Assembly (NCBI GenBank): GCA_026929865.2
Contig: CM049404.1
Coordinates: 14,406,501-14,470,500, forward strand
Source of the DNA: Hyperoplus lanceolatus
Taxonomy: Eukaryota; Chordata; Actinopteri; Uranoscopiformes; Ammodytidae
Direction: 5' to 3'
DNA: 64,000 bases
Shown piece by piece: positions 1 to 36,961 of the stretch; within the stretch, counting starts at the first letter, position 1; every line of letters begins with the position of its first letter. The notes beneath the pieces were generated by a model. The model ran no database searches. It worked only from the letters and a program-made list of their open reading frames with translations, and was not told the DNA's origin. A program made the position numbers and the translations under genes.

Positions 1-2296
1 GTCAATTAGTATCATATTGACTTATCCAATACGTTTTATTTGTTGTTAAATATATGCTACCAAGTAGCTGGAAAAAGCTGGCTGAAAACCAAAGTCTAAA
101 AGGCTACATGAATTCAAGGCTAGGCTGTAGCCTTTAGTAAAATAGGTCCTGGGATAAGAAATTCGGAATGACCTGCCAAAACCCTTTGTTAAAAAAAAAA
201 AAGCTGGACAATGAGCTGTGGTTTGTAATACAGGCCTAGGCACCAATGAATAATTTAATTTTTGAATAGCTATATTTTTTGCTTGTTTTGTATAGTTATT
301 TATTTTAAAGGCCTAACTGTTCAAACACATTGGGTATCCATAGAAAGGTAGTCTACTCTTCCATATGCCAGTCTATTGGCAATAGCCTACATAGCCTTTC
401 AAGTAGCCTATCTAATGATCACTGACTCTAAAACTCTTGTTGTTTAGGATATGATGTGAAATAATATAGTTCACTCTGATCTCCTTAGTTCCCAGCTTTT
501 ATTTTGAAATATAATTGCATTCAGTCCTGGTGTAATGCTGTCTAACTTTTGGTGGTTTGACGCAGCTCTCCTCGGCCCAGGCGCGCCGTTGCAAACACCA
601 CTCTCTCATTCCCACTTTTAGTAACTCGGCACACCCTCTAGTGGTGAAGCCGTGTCTGCAGTGTCCCGGGCCGATAGCGCTAGCATGCTCCCAGAAAAGA
701 GAAAACAACAGTGATATGGAGGAGGGTGCAATAATACATTTTGTTGATTGAGGAGTTTGTAAAAAGCTGTTCCTTTGAAAAATGTGATCAGCTGTTAATA
801 GTAGCAAACTTCAGTACAATCTTTTGGCACTTGTACTTCACAGTGGTTCAGTTTGTGTCCATTTCTCTAACTAGATCATGACATTGATTAATAAGAAACA
901 ATATCAATAAATCAACATTTCTATATAGTGAAACAATAGCTTAACAGTATGAGTGACAACTTACTTCTTTAAATATTAGACCATAGAACCACTTAATTAT
1001 TGAAAACTGCCAGTGATCAATATCAGATGCGATACGGCCAGGTTAACATTGGCGTCAGACGGCAGACCAATAGCCTATGTCATTCCTATGACTGTGAGGC
1101 AAAATATGGAAGACAGCGCATTATATTTTTAAGGGTAATTAATTAATAAAACAGCAACCGCAGATAACAAAAGAATACCTACAACGAAAGGGATAGAAGA
1201 AAGAAGAAGGGTAATTCCATTTTAACACAATACACACAACAAATAGGAGAAGATGTGACTGAAGAGCTTGGGGCAAAACATTGGACTTACAGAATACAAT
1301 GAAGGTGTAAAGGATTTTTTTCAACTTTAGGTTCACACAGTGAGTCACAGGTAGACAGGAGACATCAAGGAAAAAAAACTTTAACTATCTAAGGAACTCC
1401 AGCAACTGTTAGAAAAGGGAAGCAGAAGGACAAATGAAATTGCAAAGTATCATATGCTAAATAACGAGAATTGACGAATGAAGATAACGTTTCAGCAGGA
1501 GGACCGCAATGTCTATTTCTAAAATTCAAAAATATATTGGATGGAAATCTGATGAGCTAGGCCTGCCAGGCGGGCTTACAAATCCAGTTTTAACTGTTGG
1601 CCTATACTGTGCAGTCATAGGGCCTTTATAAACAGAAAGACAAATATTTTAAAGTAGGCAATGTCTTGTAAATATTATTAACATACTCAATTATACATGT
1701 ATTGTAAAGGGAAAAAGCTTTTAAACTGAATTTGTAGAGGAAGCCTATCTGTAACTTTAATGAATGAACACTTAGAGATTTGAAGAAATGGTTGACAAGA
1801 CAATCAAAATAAATGAATTTTAGAAATTGATACAGTAGTTATCAGAAGTGTTTGGCCTGCTTAACTGTTGATAAAGAAGCAGCTCACATATCCAAAACTA
1901 CAAATATAAACACTAGGGGGGGCCCTGACATGGTTTTATTTTATTGAATATTTCTCATGTAAAAACAAGATCATGGATTTGAGAGCTTCCTAAACAGACA
2001 AAAGGCTGACATAATAAAGACGACGAGGGCAAACATGCTTTCAGAGATGAAATTCTCAGTGGGGAGGCAGAACTGGGCATTACACCTGCTTTCGGATGCT
2101 GGAATTAAACTTGACATTACTATTTAGTGATTAAACTAGCTACTTTTCTAAAATATTTAAAATGTGACCCAGGCTTAATGCATGAACTGCAACAGAGTAA
2201 AAACAACTAAAGTAGTGTGTGCTACAAATCACTTGTTGAACATATTAATAGCCTAAATGAAGGATACGTAGGCATAGGCTATATTAGGCCTATTAT
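1..2296. other. AT-rich intergenic DNA, nothing recognised
   Basis: No coding potential or clear repeat boundary was found. Near 630-650 a sequence whose complement reads CCACTAGAGGGTG resembles a CTCF core, but a single weak match is not evidence of use. Confidence 0.6.
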
Positions 2297-2307
2297 AGCC
2301 TATCATT

Positions 2308-2617
2308 AGCCTGGCACCGCCCGCCTACTACTTCCGCTCAATTTTAATTTCCCTTCAGTAGTCAGTCCGGGTGTGCGGTATATTCTTAGGTTTTCTCCGG
2401 ACAGATTTCTGCCGGTCCAATCAGTGAACAGAAGGAGTGGCTCAGAAGCCGGCGCATGACATGGTTGGTTGGCAGATCCAGAGTGGCACTGGGCAGATCC
2501 AATAGTCTTAAACTTCAACAGACACCCGCCTTCAAGTGAGTTCACGTTTGTCAATTGAGCGATTCCAGACCTTCTGTACAAATGAAATGAAGTACGATGG
2601 GCTGGTAGAACCAGGCT
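2308..2617. mobile_element. 310-bp insertion with perfect 11-bp target duplication
   Basis: The segment begins AGCCTGG and ends CCAGGCT and is flanked on both sides by AGCCTATCATT (2297-2307 and 2618-2628). The exact 11-bp duplication shows it was inserted as a unit. I do not recognise the family: the short inverted ends suggest a DNA element, while the long duplication would also fit a SINE. Confidence 0.75.
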
Positions 2618-2697
2618 AGCCTATCATTGTATTACAATTACTAATGCATAATATAGGGCTACAATACTCAATAAATTATAAATATTGCAAAATTGTA

Positions 2698-3081
2698 GGG
2701 GAGAGTGTGTAGAGTTGTGCCAGCGGGGAAGTAGTAAAACCCCTATTTCAAGAAAACCATAGAAAATATTGGAAATGTGACCACATATTTAAGAAGAGCC
2801 ATCCATTAGACTCATCCTGTAAATAAGGGAGACACATGGAATAAGATTAGCTCAAAAAACAGTTTTTTGCCTTCCAAGTAAAATTTCTGTGATCAAGGTT
2901 TTTTAATTATTGTGTCTGAACAATTATAGACACATTTGAAAACATTTGACACAAGTTTTAGTGCTTTAGTATGCTACACTTTGAGTCAATACAGTTAGCA
3001 CGATGTAATCCCTAAATTGCTGCATCATGCTAATTATCCAAAAAGCTGGGATTGGGGTGATTTGTTCCAAAGTGCCTGTTA

Positions 3082-3142
<61 letters not shown>

Positions 3143-3998
3143 TTTATTGATAAAAGCACATTTACAACAGTTCGCATTGATCAAAGTACTGTACATAGTG
3201 CATTTGTAGGTAAAATATGAAGATAAAATAACAATAACAAATATAAAATAAGACATAAAACCCAGACATCCACATATAAACAAATGTAGTAGTGCAGAGG
3301 TAAGATGGAGGAGGAGAAAAGGAGGAAAAGCCAGGGTGTACAGATGGGTTTTGAGCCTTGATTTAGAGGCAGAAATGGAGGAGGAATCACGTCAGGTGGC
3401 AATTGGTTCGGCAAGCATGGAGCAGCTACTTCAAAGTAAATTTCTAAGAGTTTTGCCAGTGGCATGGCTGTATGCGCTTGTCACCAAAAAAAAGTGATTG
3501 TCTACAGTAGCTAAAAAGAGACTTACATCTCCATTCCACTTAACGACACCACTGATGAGACTTCAGATGAACAGAAAGATGATGATGGTGACTTTGTCAT
3601 TGCGAGCTTTGCAGGTAAAACCACCTAGATCTGCTAGGCCTTTTTAAAGAAAATTGACCTTCAATCTTTATAAAATATTTACTTAATTTACTTTAAATAA
3701 ACCTTAAATGAGTAATTGTCTAATGGATTTGTCTTGCATTACAGTTTATGAGATATATATCAATGGTACAATTTACCCCATGGTATTCTCTCCAAAGGCA
3801 CAACTCACCCCGCACAGGGGGCAAGTTGTGCCACAAGACAACTTTTTTTCCGAAAGCTATATTTATTAAACAGTTAATTTCAGATCCAAAGTTATTGTTG
3901 CCGGGGATGCACCACATCCTGAAATATAGGCTACATACAAGGCCTCACTTAAAAGTCACTCTGAGTAAAAAGGTTGCACAGCTCCCCCCACTCTCCCC
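2698..3998. mobile_element. 'GGGGAGAG' non-autonomous DNA transposon, copy A (interrupted)
   Basis: Starts GGGGAGAGTG and ends CACTCTCCCC, with TA on each side. About 330 bp of its left body (2750-3080) and its right part (3715-3998) match the copy at 57257-57973. The middle (about 3082-3700) is foreign: a TAAG tract followed by retroelement-like sequence. It contains degraded copies of the TTGTGCC motif that fills the other copy. Confidence 0.75.
3082..3470 (-). mobile_element. Probable LINE 3' tail with (TAAG)n end, inside copy A
   Basis: On the minus strand, sequence resembling a non-LTR 3' end (ACAGTACTTTGATCAATG, then a CTTTTATCAATAAATTT-like end) runs into a (CTTA)n tail at 3140-3082. 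Tetranucleotide tails are typical of CR1/L2/RTE-like LINEs. The family and the left limit are uncertain. Confidence 0.4.
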
Positions 3999-4143
3999 TA
4001 TATAAGTGCAATGCATGAGTAAATGTAGCCTACTAGGCTACTTAACACCAGTGGTTAACATCAGCCCAGATCTAGCATACAGTATTGTGTGCTACCTCCA
4101 TAGACTGTAAAAGTGTTCTACATATAATTGTTTTAATCTTTAA

Positions 4144-4320
4144 AGGTGCTCCAAGGAACTTTCAGTTGTTGTTCATTCTTGCAGTGGTTTTACAATGCCA
4201 GCTAATGCTATAGTTCCTGGGTGAAATTTATATACTGTTACATGTGTGTTACATGTCATATGATCATCAGAGGATAAACGAGAATGCTTAAGAAATATTT
4301 AAAGGTTCCTCATAGCACCT
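4144..4320. mobile_element. 177-bp TTAA-flanked MITE
   Basis: Begins AGGTGCTCC, ends AGCACCT, and is flanked by TTAA at 4140-4143 and 4321-4324. The inner arms (AAGGAACTTT and AAGGTTCCT) extend the inverted similarity. TTAA duplications are used by piggyBac and Kolobok elements. Confidence 0.65.
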
Positions 4321-4375
4321 TTAAAGAAATATGAAATTAATAATTATGATGATGATTATCATTATTTTTGTTGTC

Positions 4376-4420
4376 TTTATTTATTTATTTGTTTATTTAT
4401 TTATTTATTTATTTATTTAT
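4376..4420. repeat. (TTTA)n microsatellite
   Basis: About eleven TTTA units with one G interruption. Confidence 0.95.
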
Positions 4421-4679
4421 AGGTTTGAAAGAATTCCGAAAAATGTTTCGATCCCAGATCTCCCCTGCATTATGAATTCAGGGGTCCACTCTTTGAAGAG
4501 TCCACACATCGGCTATTTGTCAGTGTTAATTCAAATATTTTGCGCACACGAAAGTAAAGTGGGAATTCGTATGAAGCAACATACAAATAAATAAAGCAAA
4601 AGTCAAACTGTATTCCTGTAGTTGTGTAAATGTGTTTTTTGTTTCTGCAAAGCCAACCTTGACACCCCCGGAAGATACT

Positions 4680-4933
4680 CACACTTAGTACGGACCCCTC
4701 AAATGGTGTCTCGCGCGATGACGTTCTTTAGCACTCCTCGCTTTACTTTCAGTCCCTCTCCTTCTTTCCCGATGTAAAAAAATAAATAAAAAATCCCACC
4801 CGATAGCCAAAGCTACACTTCCCTTGGATATTAACAGCTGTCTTTGTTACCGCATGTCGATGTATTTGACGTCCCTTGTTTGCTCCGGTTACCCCATGCC
4901 TGTGCGCATCCCACCTCCCTGCGCTCTCAATAG
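4680..4933 (+). promoter_or_regulatory. Presumed distal cacnb3 promoter and 5' UTR
   Basis: The sequence before the long-form start is richer in C and CG than the AT-rich DNA to its left. It carries two CRE-like TGACGT cores at 4719-4724 and 4867-4872. I see no convincing TATA box. Transcription start and extent are inferred from position only. Confidence 0.4.
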
Positions 4934-21319
<16,386 letters not shown>

Positions 21320-23640
21320 GGAAAGGAGGTCCTCCCCCCCCCATCTGCCCTCACAGCCAGCCCTGCAAACATCATACTGTCCCCAACAAACCCAAATAAA
21401 TAAATCAGCTCCAAAGTTTAATTGGAAACTAACAGAAGTAGATGCCCAGTTAATCAAGCAGACAACTTGAAGTCTATTTTTTAAAGTATTTCCAGATGCT
21501 CTCTTCCAAGTTCCCAGTTCGGTCTTCCGATAGCAGTCAACAGGGCTACTCACCTCTGCATTTGAAAGGTTTCAGGCTATCAGCTGTACGCAAACGCAAG
21601 CTTTAGCTGCTTTGCCTAAGGTCTCTATTGTAGGATGTCTCATATACTGGCCTTAAAATTCCTAAGACTTTAAAACTATCTTTAGTATTGCATGTATGAG
21701 TATACTTATTTTAAGACTATTTGCACATTGACGTCAGAACAGGAACTGAATGATCTTTTACGGATAAACTAATGTAGGAATGTCTACTGTTATGGGAAAA
21801 AGTAATGCATTCGATTACAATGTACATACTGAATGGGCACCTGGGTTCCATTGCTACTATGTCTGTTAGATTTTTGTTAATATGGACTTGTATTTGTTGT
21901 TTCAGAGAAATGTTGCGATCCATGTGTTCAGTCAGTTTGAGGTCTGAAGACGGCGAAACACAGTTAATCAGACTATGTGTCTGAACGGTAACAGTGTAAT
22001 GAATCTGCAGCAGTGTCTCCTGCAGTACAGTAGGCTACACTCCGGGCGTCGCTTGTCTTTGTTGTTGCACAATCACTCTCTCTACGCCTCTAAAATGGGG
22101 CACAGGAATGTAAAACACAACAGAGAAAGGGGAACGTTATCATTTAAAGGGATGAATTATTTGCCAAACTGCTCGTTTACATCGAATCATTCCCATATAT
22201 CAAGCACACGCTGCACCTGATGCAGCTCCTCTTCAAATCCGGGCTTCAGTGAATGTAAGCTTGCATGCCTTTTTGCACCTCCAAAGCACCGCCCGTCGTC
22301 TCCATAACCCCCAACCGATCACCCTGTAATTCAATTGTAGCACGCTATTGATTGTAGCATCCACAGTTTCTACTCTATCCCCAGTCCCTTTGTTCGTCTT
22401 TTGCCAAACATAGAGTTACGTTTGTGTGCTTCCAGGTTTAAGGTTGTTTATCATGGCAGATCCTCAGGTGTAAGTCCTACACACTTCATCGCGCTCAACT
22501 AATCACGTAACGAATGTGTCGTGCTCGTGAAGGACCCGTAGCACCGGTGACACAATGTCATTCTGTTCCTGCACCACTGTTTAGTCAGTGAGCTGATGAT
22601 CGAGTACAGATACAGTGTGGCTTTAGGAGTGTTACTGGTTTACTGCTTCCATGTCTCACAGGTATCTCTCACGCTCTCTAGTGGTCTGTATATTTTGAAG
22701 AGAGACAAAGAAAAAAAATCAGCATGATTGAAAAAAAAAAGACAAAAAATCTATGCAAGTGTTGCATGAAAATTTGATTGTTTCTTTTTACAGTTAAGTA
22801 TTTTAGTAATGCATCGATTCTGATTCTCCTAGTTGTCTTGTAGTGATAGTCTTGTCTCTGGGGCTACTCACTCCTCACACCACTAACAACACTATGACTA
22901 AAAAAAATCAGAATGCGTCAGTTTATTTTTCCACACACATCAATATAGTTGAAATTTTTCCACAATATTAGTTTGACACTGGTTGAAACACCTTGAAAAG
23001 TAAATTAATAAAAAAAAATTGTCCAAATTCCAGATCAGGCCTGCAATATTTTTTGGGAATTTGTGATTTAAAAAAAATTAAATTAATGAGTGTATTATTT
23101 AAGCCCCGCATGTCTTAGTTCACCAATGAGCTACCTTCATTAGATTTTGGCAGAGTATGTTTTTCAAAGCGGACCAATCTAGCAACTGATAACACAGTTG
23201 AGGTTTTTTTCAATTTATGAAGCACAATTTTTACAAGGGTTATAATTTAGTTTTCCTCTGTCTTATTCTGTATGCAATACTAAGCCTAACATTGAAAAAC
23301 TTTAAACGCCTTAGACCATCTGGACTTCCTCTTTTGTGTGAGTAGAGATATAAAAAAAAGAAAAAAGAAATTAAAAAAATTGCACTACTTTCTTTTGGGG
23401 ATGGTTGCTTTGTAATGCAACAACTGCACTAAATATAACCGTGTATCCACCAGACTACCACAGCGTGCTAGCGTGACCCAACACGCCTCTTCCCTCTATT
23501 TATCAAAAGAGACAGCAAATGTGTAAAAAGTGAGACATTTCCTGCCTGATGCTGTATAGAATGCTTTCTATTTGAAAATAGATTTACAAAGCTAATTAAA
23601 ATATGACAAACAAAAATAAAAATGACATTTTATGTACTTT
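21320..23640 (+). other. Probable cacnb3 3' UTR
   Basis: After the TGA at 21317-21319 there is AT-rich, non-coding DNA. Overlapping AATAAA signals occur near 21394-21403 (proximal). Another at 23615-23620 is followed by a T/GT-rich stretch, a plausible distal poly(A) site. No open frame resembles a gene. The end is inferred from these signals and not proven. Confidence 0.45.
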
Positions 23641-24489
23641 TAATATTGTCCTTTTTGTGTTTAACTGTAATACACCATGAACTTTTATAAAAGAAAATCC
23701 CAAAGTATAAATCCTGATGACTTTGGTGATCGTGTCTCAACTATTGTATGGATGCCACAACCCAGTTTTCATCTGGTTCCATCTACTTTGGTTACTTCTT
23801 AAACTAAAGTCATGCGCATCTGTCTCAGCTGTACTTGTTTTGTGTCAATGAGCAACTGTTTGCCTATAGCATGCTTATAAGCTACACCTTTTATAATAGG
23901 TCCAGGGGCTATACTAAGAACAAATACCGTCTTAACATTAACGTGCTAGCACTGTCATCGGGAGCATAGGCCTCACAGACCTACAAGCTTGTTGATCCTT
24001 ACATTTCTAAGTATTGCAATTCATCATACTTGTACTTTGATTATATCATGTATAATCTTTTAAGCAGAATATAATCATTTAAGCCCCTGAAAACATAAAA
24101 GCTTAAGTATTTATGTATATATTAATGGAAAATTAAGCAAGAATCAAACTCAAGTTCAGAAGAATTCAACTTTGGGAACTTTTCATACATACTTATTCAT
24201 ATTACACTCACACACAGGAGCACAAGTTCAGGATTAAAAGCCTTTACTAGTTACATGACTTGTTCATAATAATGACTTGCCATTGACAGGGAACTCAAAT
24301 TAAAGACAAACTTTACATGAATAATTCATGTACAGAATGTTTTTCATTAGTCACCCATCACCTGTTAAACTAGCTACCCAAGCAGTACACACTCAGCGTG
24401 AGTGAATGAATAAAAAAGGGTAAATCGGGGTCAAATTCATGTAATATCACCTGACTTTACTTCAGATGAAAAAACTGTTTCATGAACAA

Positions 24490-25228
24490 GCCATGTATCT
24501 AATAAAGAATTTATTTTCAGTACATCCACATTATTCCTGCTCCTTTACAACTGAGTGCGTGAATCTTTCTCCTCTTGTTTTAACCCCTTTTCTGCATCTA
24601 AGTTTTACCCACTCTTTCACATTCGTAATTTAGACAGTGATGAGCCAGAGGTTGCTGTTTACACTTCATACCAATGTTTATATTGACAACAATGAACTGT
24701 AATTTAGACAAACATCTGAGGCAAAGGAAAATGTCATCACTGCTTGCATTGGTCACCTAAACATTCAGAAAACTCAAAACAATGTTATAAAAATGCACAA
24801 CATAGCACTTACTACTCATCTACACTCACATCTGGGCTGGCATTTATCAATAAGTGAAGGAAACATTTATACAGTGCAGATCAGTTAATGCTTGCTGATC
24901 CTGGATCTGGTTTATAGAAGCAAAAGCAAACATCTTATTGACTGAGTCCACATTTGCACATCTTTGAACTGAATACAAATATTTGAATTCACACACATCT
25001 GATGAGGACTGCCCAAACCAGTGTGGTGATCATTTTTGCACCAGTTAATTATCTGTCAGTCTGATCTTTTCTAACAAACAGACGGGGTGAAAATACATAA
25101 ACAGAGAAGAGGGAATGGGAGGCAAAGTGGAAAAAAAAAAAAAAAAGAAAACGGCTGTAGAATACCTAGAGATAAAATTCCTGAATAAGACAAGACAAAA
25201 CATAAATGCCGATAAAGTCCAGAGTAAA
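24490..25228 (-). other. Probable ddx23 3' UTR
   Basis: Downstream of the ddx23 stop on the minus strand, the first strong poly(A) hexamer I see is the complement of TTTATT at 24510-24515, which would give a 3' UTR of about 0.7 kb. An AATAAA on the plus strand sits three bases away at 24501-24506. Confidence 0.45.
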
Positions 25229-33671
<8,443 letters not shown>

Positions 33672-34724
33672 CTGCAAACAAAAAGAGCCAGTGTGAGTTG
33701 CTTTGTCAGTGTGAACTAAATCTGTTTTAACCTTAGCTTGGAGAGGTTTTTAATTCTCATTAAGGCATTCTGATCTCCTCTATTTATTTTTTATGCAAAG
33801 TTGAGCTTCAAGTTATTCATAGAATATATTGTTCCCATGGGTTTAAGTTAATTTGAGAATGGAATGAAAGAAGGATTGCATGCATATTTTTATTTTGTTC
33901 AATTATTTGGCCTCCCAAAAAAACTGCCGGTTGTCACAATGAACAGGATATCTACAGTTTTAAGGAGACATAGAGATTGTAAAACCAATTAAGCACTTCA
34001 AATTATATTCAAAGACCTTAAGGAAATAGCGAGTGGATATGAGACCTGAACAAAAAATAAAATATACAGCATAAAACGGTTTTGCAAGCGTTGGTCGGTA
34101 ACCAGGTGGAAACTATATCCTTCCTAGATATGAATTACTTGTATGGTGGTTTAAAGCCACAAGTTTAACATAATCTTAATAAATTATGCATTTTAGACAT
34201 GTGTTATGGTGCTGTTTGTGTGTTTCACTTTTGAAAAATCCATTATCAATGATGAAAAACCGAAGTTTAAGATTATCTAACCCTGATTCAAGGCAAAAGA
34301 CAACACAGTTGTCTTCCATATAACATTTAAAAAAATTATGTACAGTGATAGTTTTGACAATGTGCAGCTTTGTATCATCTCATATCGATTAAGTGATCAG
34401 CTTTCATGGCATTGATTTCAAACAAGTTTCTCCAGCGAGTACCTGCAGTTAATGTACATTAATAATCGTAGGCTAAACGTTAACACTTTAAAAACTGTAT
34501 TGGTCATAATGGGCTTAGATATGGAGCCAGAAATGTAGGTGAAGTAGCCTAACTGAATGAATTTCGCACCTCACGTTAGCTAACAACTTAGCAAAACAGG
34601 CTAAGTAACTATCATCAATAAACTGCCTAAACATGGAACATATAAAGTCTCCCTCCAATCAGACAGTTTACATTTCATAAAACACGGCAGAGGAAAAGTG
34701 TAGTGTATCATATTTAACGATCAC

Positions 34725-34800
34725 CTTCTTCAGTTTAGTCAACAAAAACACTTGCGATCTATCTACGCTTCAAGAAGACGCCATGTCCACCAGACACGAG
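34725..34800 (-). other. ddx23: ddx23 non-coding first exon with a 4-codon uORF
   Basis: On the minus strand the sequence ends GAAGAAG before GTGATCG, a usable donor that could splice to the CAG just before the ATG at 33671. It contains one short upstream frame, ATG GCG TCT TCT TGA, at 34784-34770. The 5' boundary is a guess from the position of the promoter motifs. Confidence 0.5.
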
Positions 34801-34820
34801 CTGCAGATAGCAGGGGTTTG

Positions 34821-34893
34821 TGGGAGTTGTAGTTTAAGCAGCTCAACACAAACTGGAGACAAACATTATGTAAAACTACATGTCCCAGCCATG
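34821..34893 (-). promoter_or_regulatory. ddx23 promoter with two ZNF143-like motifs
   Basis: Two sites match the vertebrate ZNF143/SBS motif ACTACAANTCCCA. One is TGGGAGTTGTAGTT at 34821-34834 (complement AACTACAACTCCCA). The other is AACTACATGTCCCAGCCATG at 34874-34893. They lie in opposite orientations just upstream of the inferred first exon. ZNF143 sites are typical of TATA-less housekeeping promoters, which suits a splicing helicase. Confidence 0.55.
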
Positions 34894-35178
34894 TAGAGGC
34901 TTTTTTCTCTTCTCTCAGGACCCTTGATTGTTTGGCACATGAACACCTAAGTGCCTGAACAAAAATAGCTTTCTGCTTGTAATTTTAGGCACAAGGTGGC
35001 GATAGCGTAACAAGTAACTACGTTTTTTTTGTTTTTTGAATGAACAGAATTTGATTCTACTTTAATAGTAGATTCATATTTTAACAGAATAACCATAAAT
35101 GTACACTTAAACGCCACACAGTTTATAGCAGCATAGCTAAAAATCTAACCTGAATCAGTTTTGTAGATTACATTTTAA

Positions 35179-35640
35179 AGGTGAAGTAAGCGATATATTT
35201 ATGTTAAAATAAGTGTTAAATCGCTCTTTATTCATACAGTGAACACTTATAGTGTGCGCATTTCATTAAGCCGATCTCTCAGTCTGTCACCCTCTGCATG
35301 TAATTGGCAAATAAACATTTTGGGGATCCCACTACTGATAACCAATCAGAAGAGAGAACGCTACAAACCGACACCCATCTCACTGCCGATACACATGCAC
35401 AGTGACAGATGGGTGAATGTGTATGCGCCTACAATGGCGGAGCAGGTAAAAATTATGGTTTTTATCATGTTTTATCACACTTACGGATCTGAGATGATGC
35501 TAGATAACTCTCTGCTTGAAAACCGCAGTGCATTAATGTGGTGAGGGCTTTTTTTATATGTCCATGGGTGAGGGAGGGGACTGCTAACTGCAGTCACTGA
35601 CAGGAAGTTAGCTAAACTGACCAATCCGCTTACTGAACCT
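35179..35640. mobile_element. 462-bp TTAA-flanked MITE
   Basis: Begins AGGTGAAGTAAGCG and ends CGCTTACTGAACCT, flanked by TTAA at 35175-35178 and 35641-35644. No coding capacity. It lies about 0.4 kb upstream of the ddx23 first exon. Confidence 0.8.
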
Positions 35641-36904
35641 TTAAATTGAAATATGCATCCAATTCAACTCCTTATAAGATTAACGGGTAGGATCGACCAT
35701 GATACTATCTTCCCTTCCTCCTGTTGTCAGCAGAATGTGTAAAGTTAATGGTTCATGATTGAAGGTCTATCTATCTGTCATATAACAACTACAGAACAAT
35801 TAATCACATTTATCTGTAAGCTTTTACACAAGGCGTGTGTGTGGGGGGGGGAGGGGTTTTTAAACAATGAACATTTGTGTAATACAATATCTGCAGGATA
35901 GGAGCCAGGCCTATCAGTTTATTGTTGACCGTATAGGCTGAAAGAGCAGCCATGATGAAATAGCTCTGTCTGCTCAGTGCCACTTAAAAACAGCAGATTA
36001 ACATTCAAGAAGAGCTGCTAGTACAGAGACCAGACTATGTTTTCTTTCTCCTGTAATCTAAACCATCCTCTGGGGTGTGATGTGTGCGTGCACATGCTCC
36101 TACAGACAGATAAAAGACATTTTTAGGTGCTTCTGTGCTTGACTTTGGCCCAGTATCAGCTCGATGCTGATTCAAATTCTGGACCTGCCTTCTCGTCCAC
36201 AGAAGATCAAGAGAGATTTATGGAGCTCTTCAGAAGGTGAAACAGTTTCAGTAGAGCAGATCAAAGTTGATGGTAGAAAAATAAAATGGGGGAAAGATAC
36301 CAGGGAAGAAAACAATAGACTGGCAAGATATTTAAAGTCTGATTCTCCAGTACCTTTATGTTCTGAAGACTGAGGACGAAAGCTGCACTTGTGATGAATG
36401 AAGGCCATACATTAACTACTAATGTTCATAAGGGCTATCATGTTGTTTAATGGAGGGAATCTGTTCCTTTCACAAACCCTTTTCTCAGCAGACATTATGA
36501 TTTGTCATAGCGAGAAATCCACAGGTGTATAGCGGTGATGATGGCTGTGTTCCATTCGGATGTCTCAGTAAGCCTGAACAGTGAACCGCTGTGATCCTAA
36601 AATTTGACTCCTCAATATCATGCAGTCATTGTTATATGTGCTTTTCTTGTGTGTTGTCAAAATATCTATTTAAATTAGGCACTTTTCACAAGTGATGGAG
36701 TGATGCAATATAAGGCCTAAGGAGACAGAATGAAACACCTACGGGACATTGCAGGGACACATCATCAAATAATCTCATTTGATAAAGAACATGAACAACC
36801 AAAATTTTGTAAAAAAATGTTTTGTTAAGTGGTGCCAGTCTGTAATGCGATATGTGTTCACTATATTTAAAAACTTTTAAACTCTAAAATGTAAAAAAGT
36901 AGCA

Positions 36905-36961
36905 GTAATCCTGTATACAAAATACAGAAATAATATTTCCGTATTTTGTTTACAGGATTAC
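36905..36961. repeat. 57-bp near-perfect palindrome
   Basis: GTAATCCTGTATACAAAATAC is answered by the inverted GTATTTTGTTTACAGGATTAC around a short AT-rich centre. Weaker pairing extends outward to about 36897-36970. Confidence 0.85.

Noticed and set aside
634..646. CTCF-like core, and others near 6407-6419 and 34987-34999
   Set aside because: Single short matches without binding or conservation data; expected by chance in 64 kb.
3082..3283. Leu/Thr-repeat open frame on the minus strand
   Set aside because: It is a translation of the TAAG tract.
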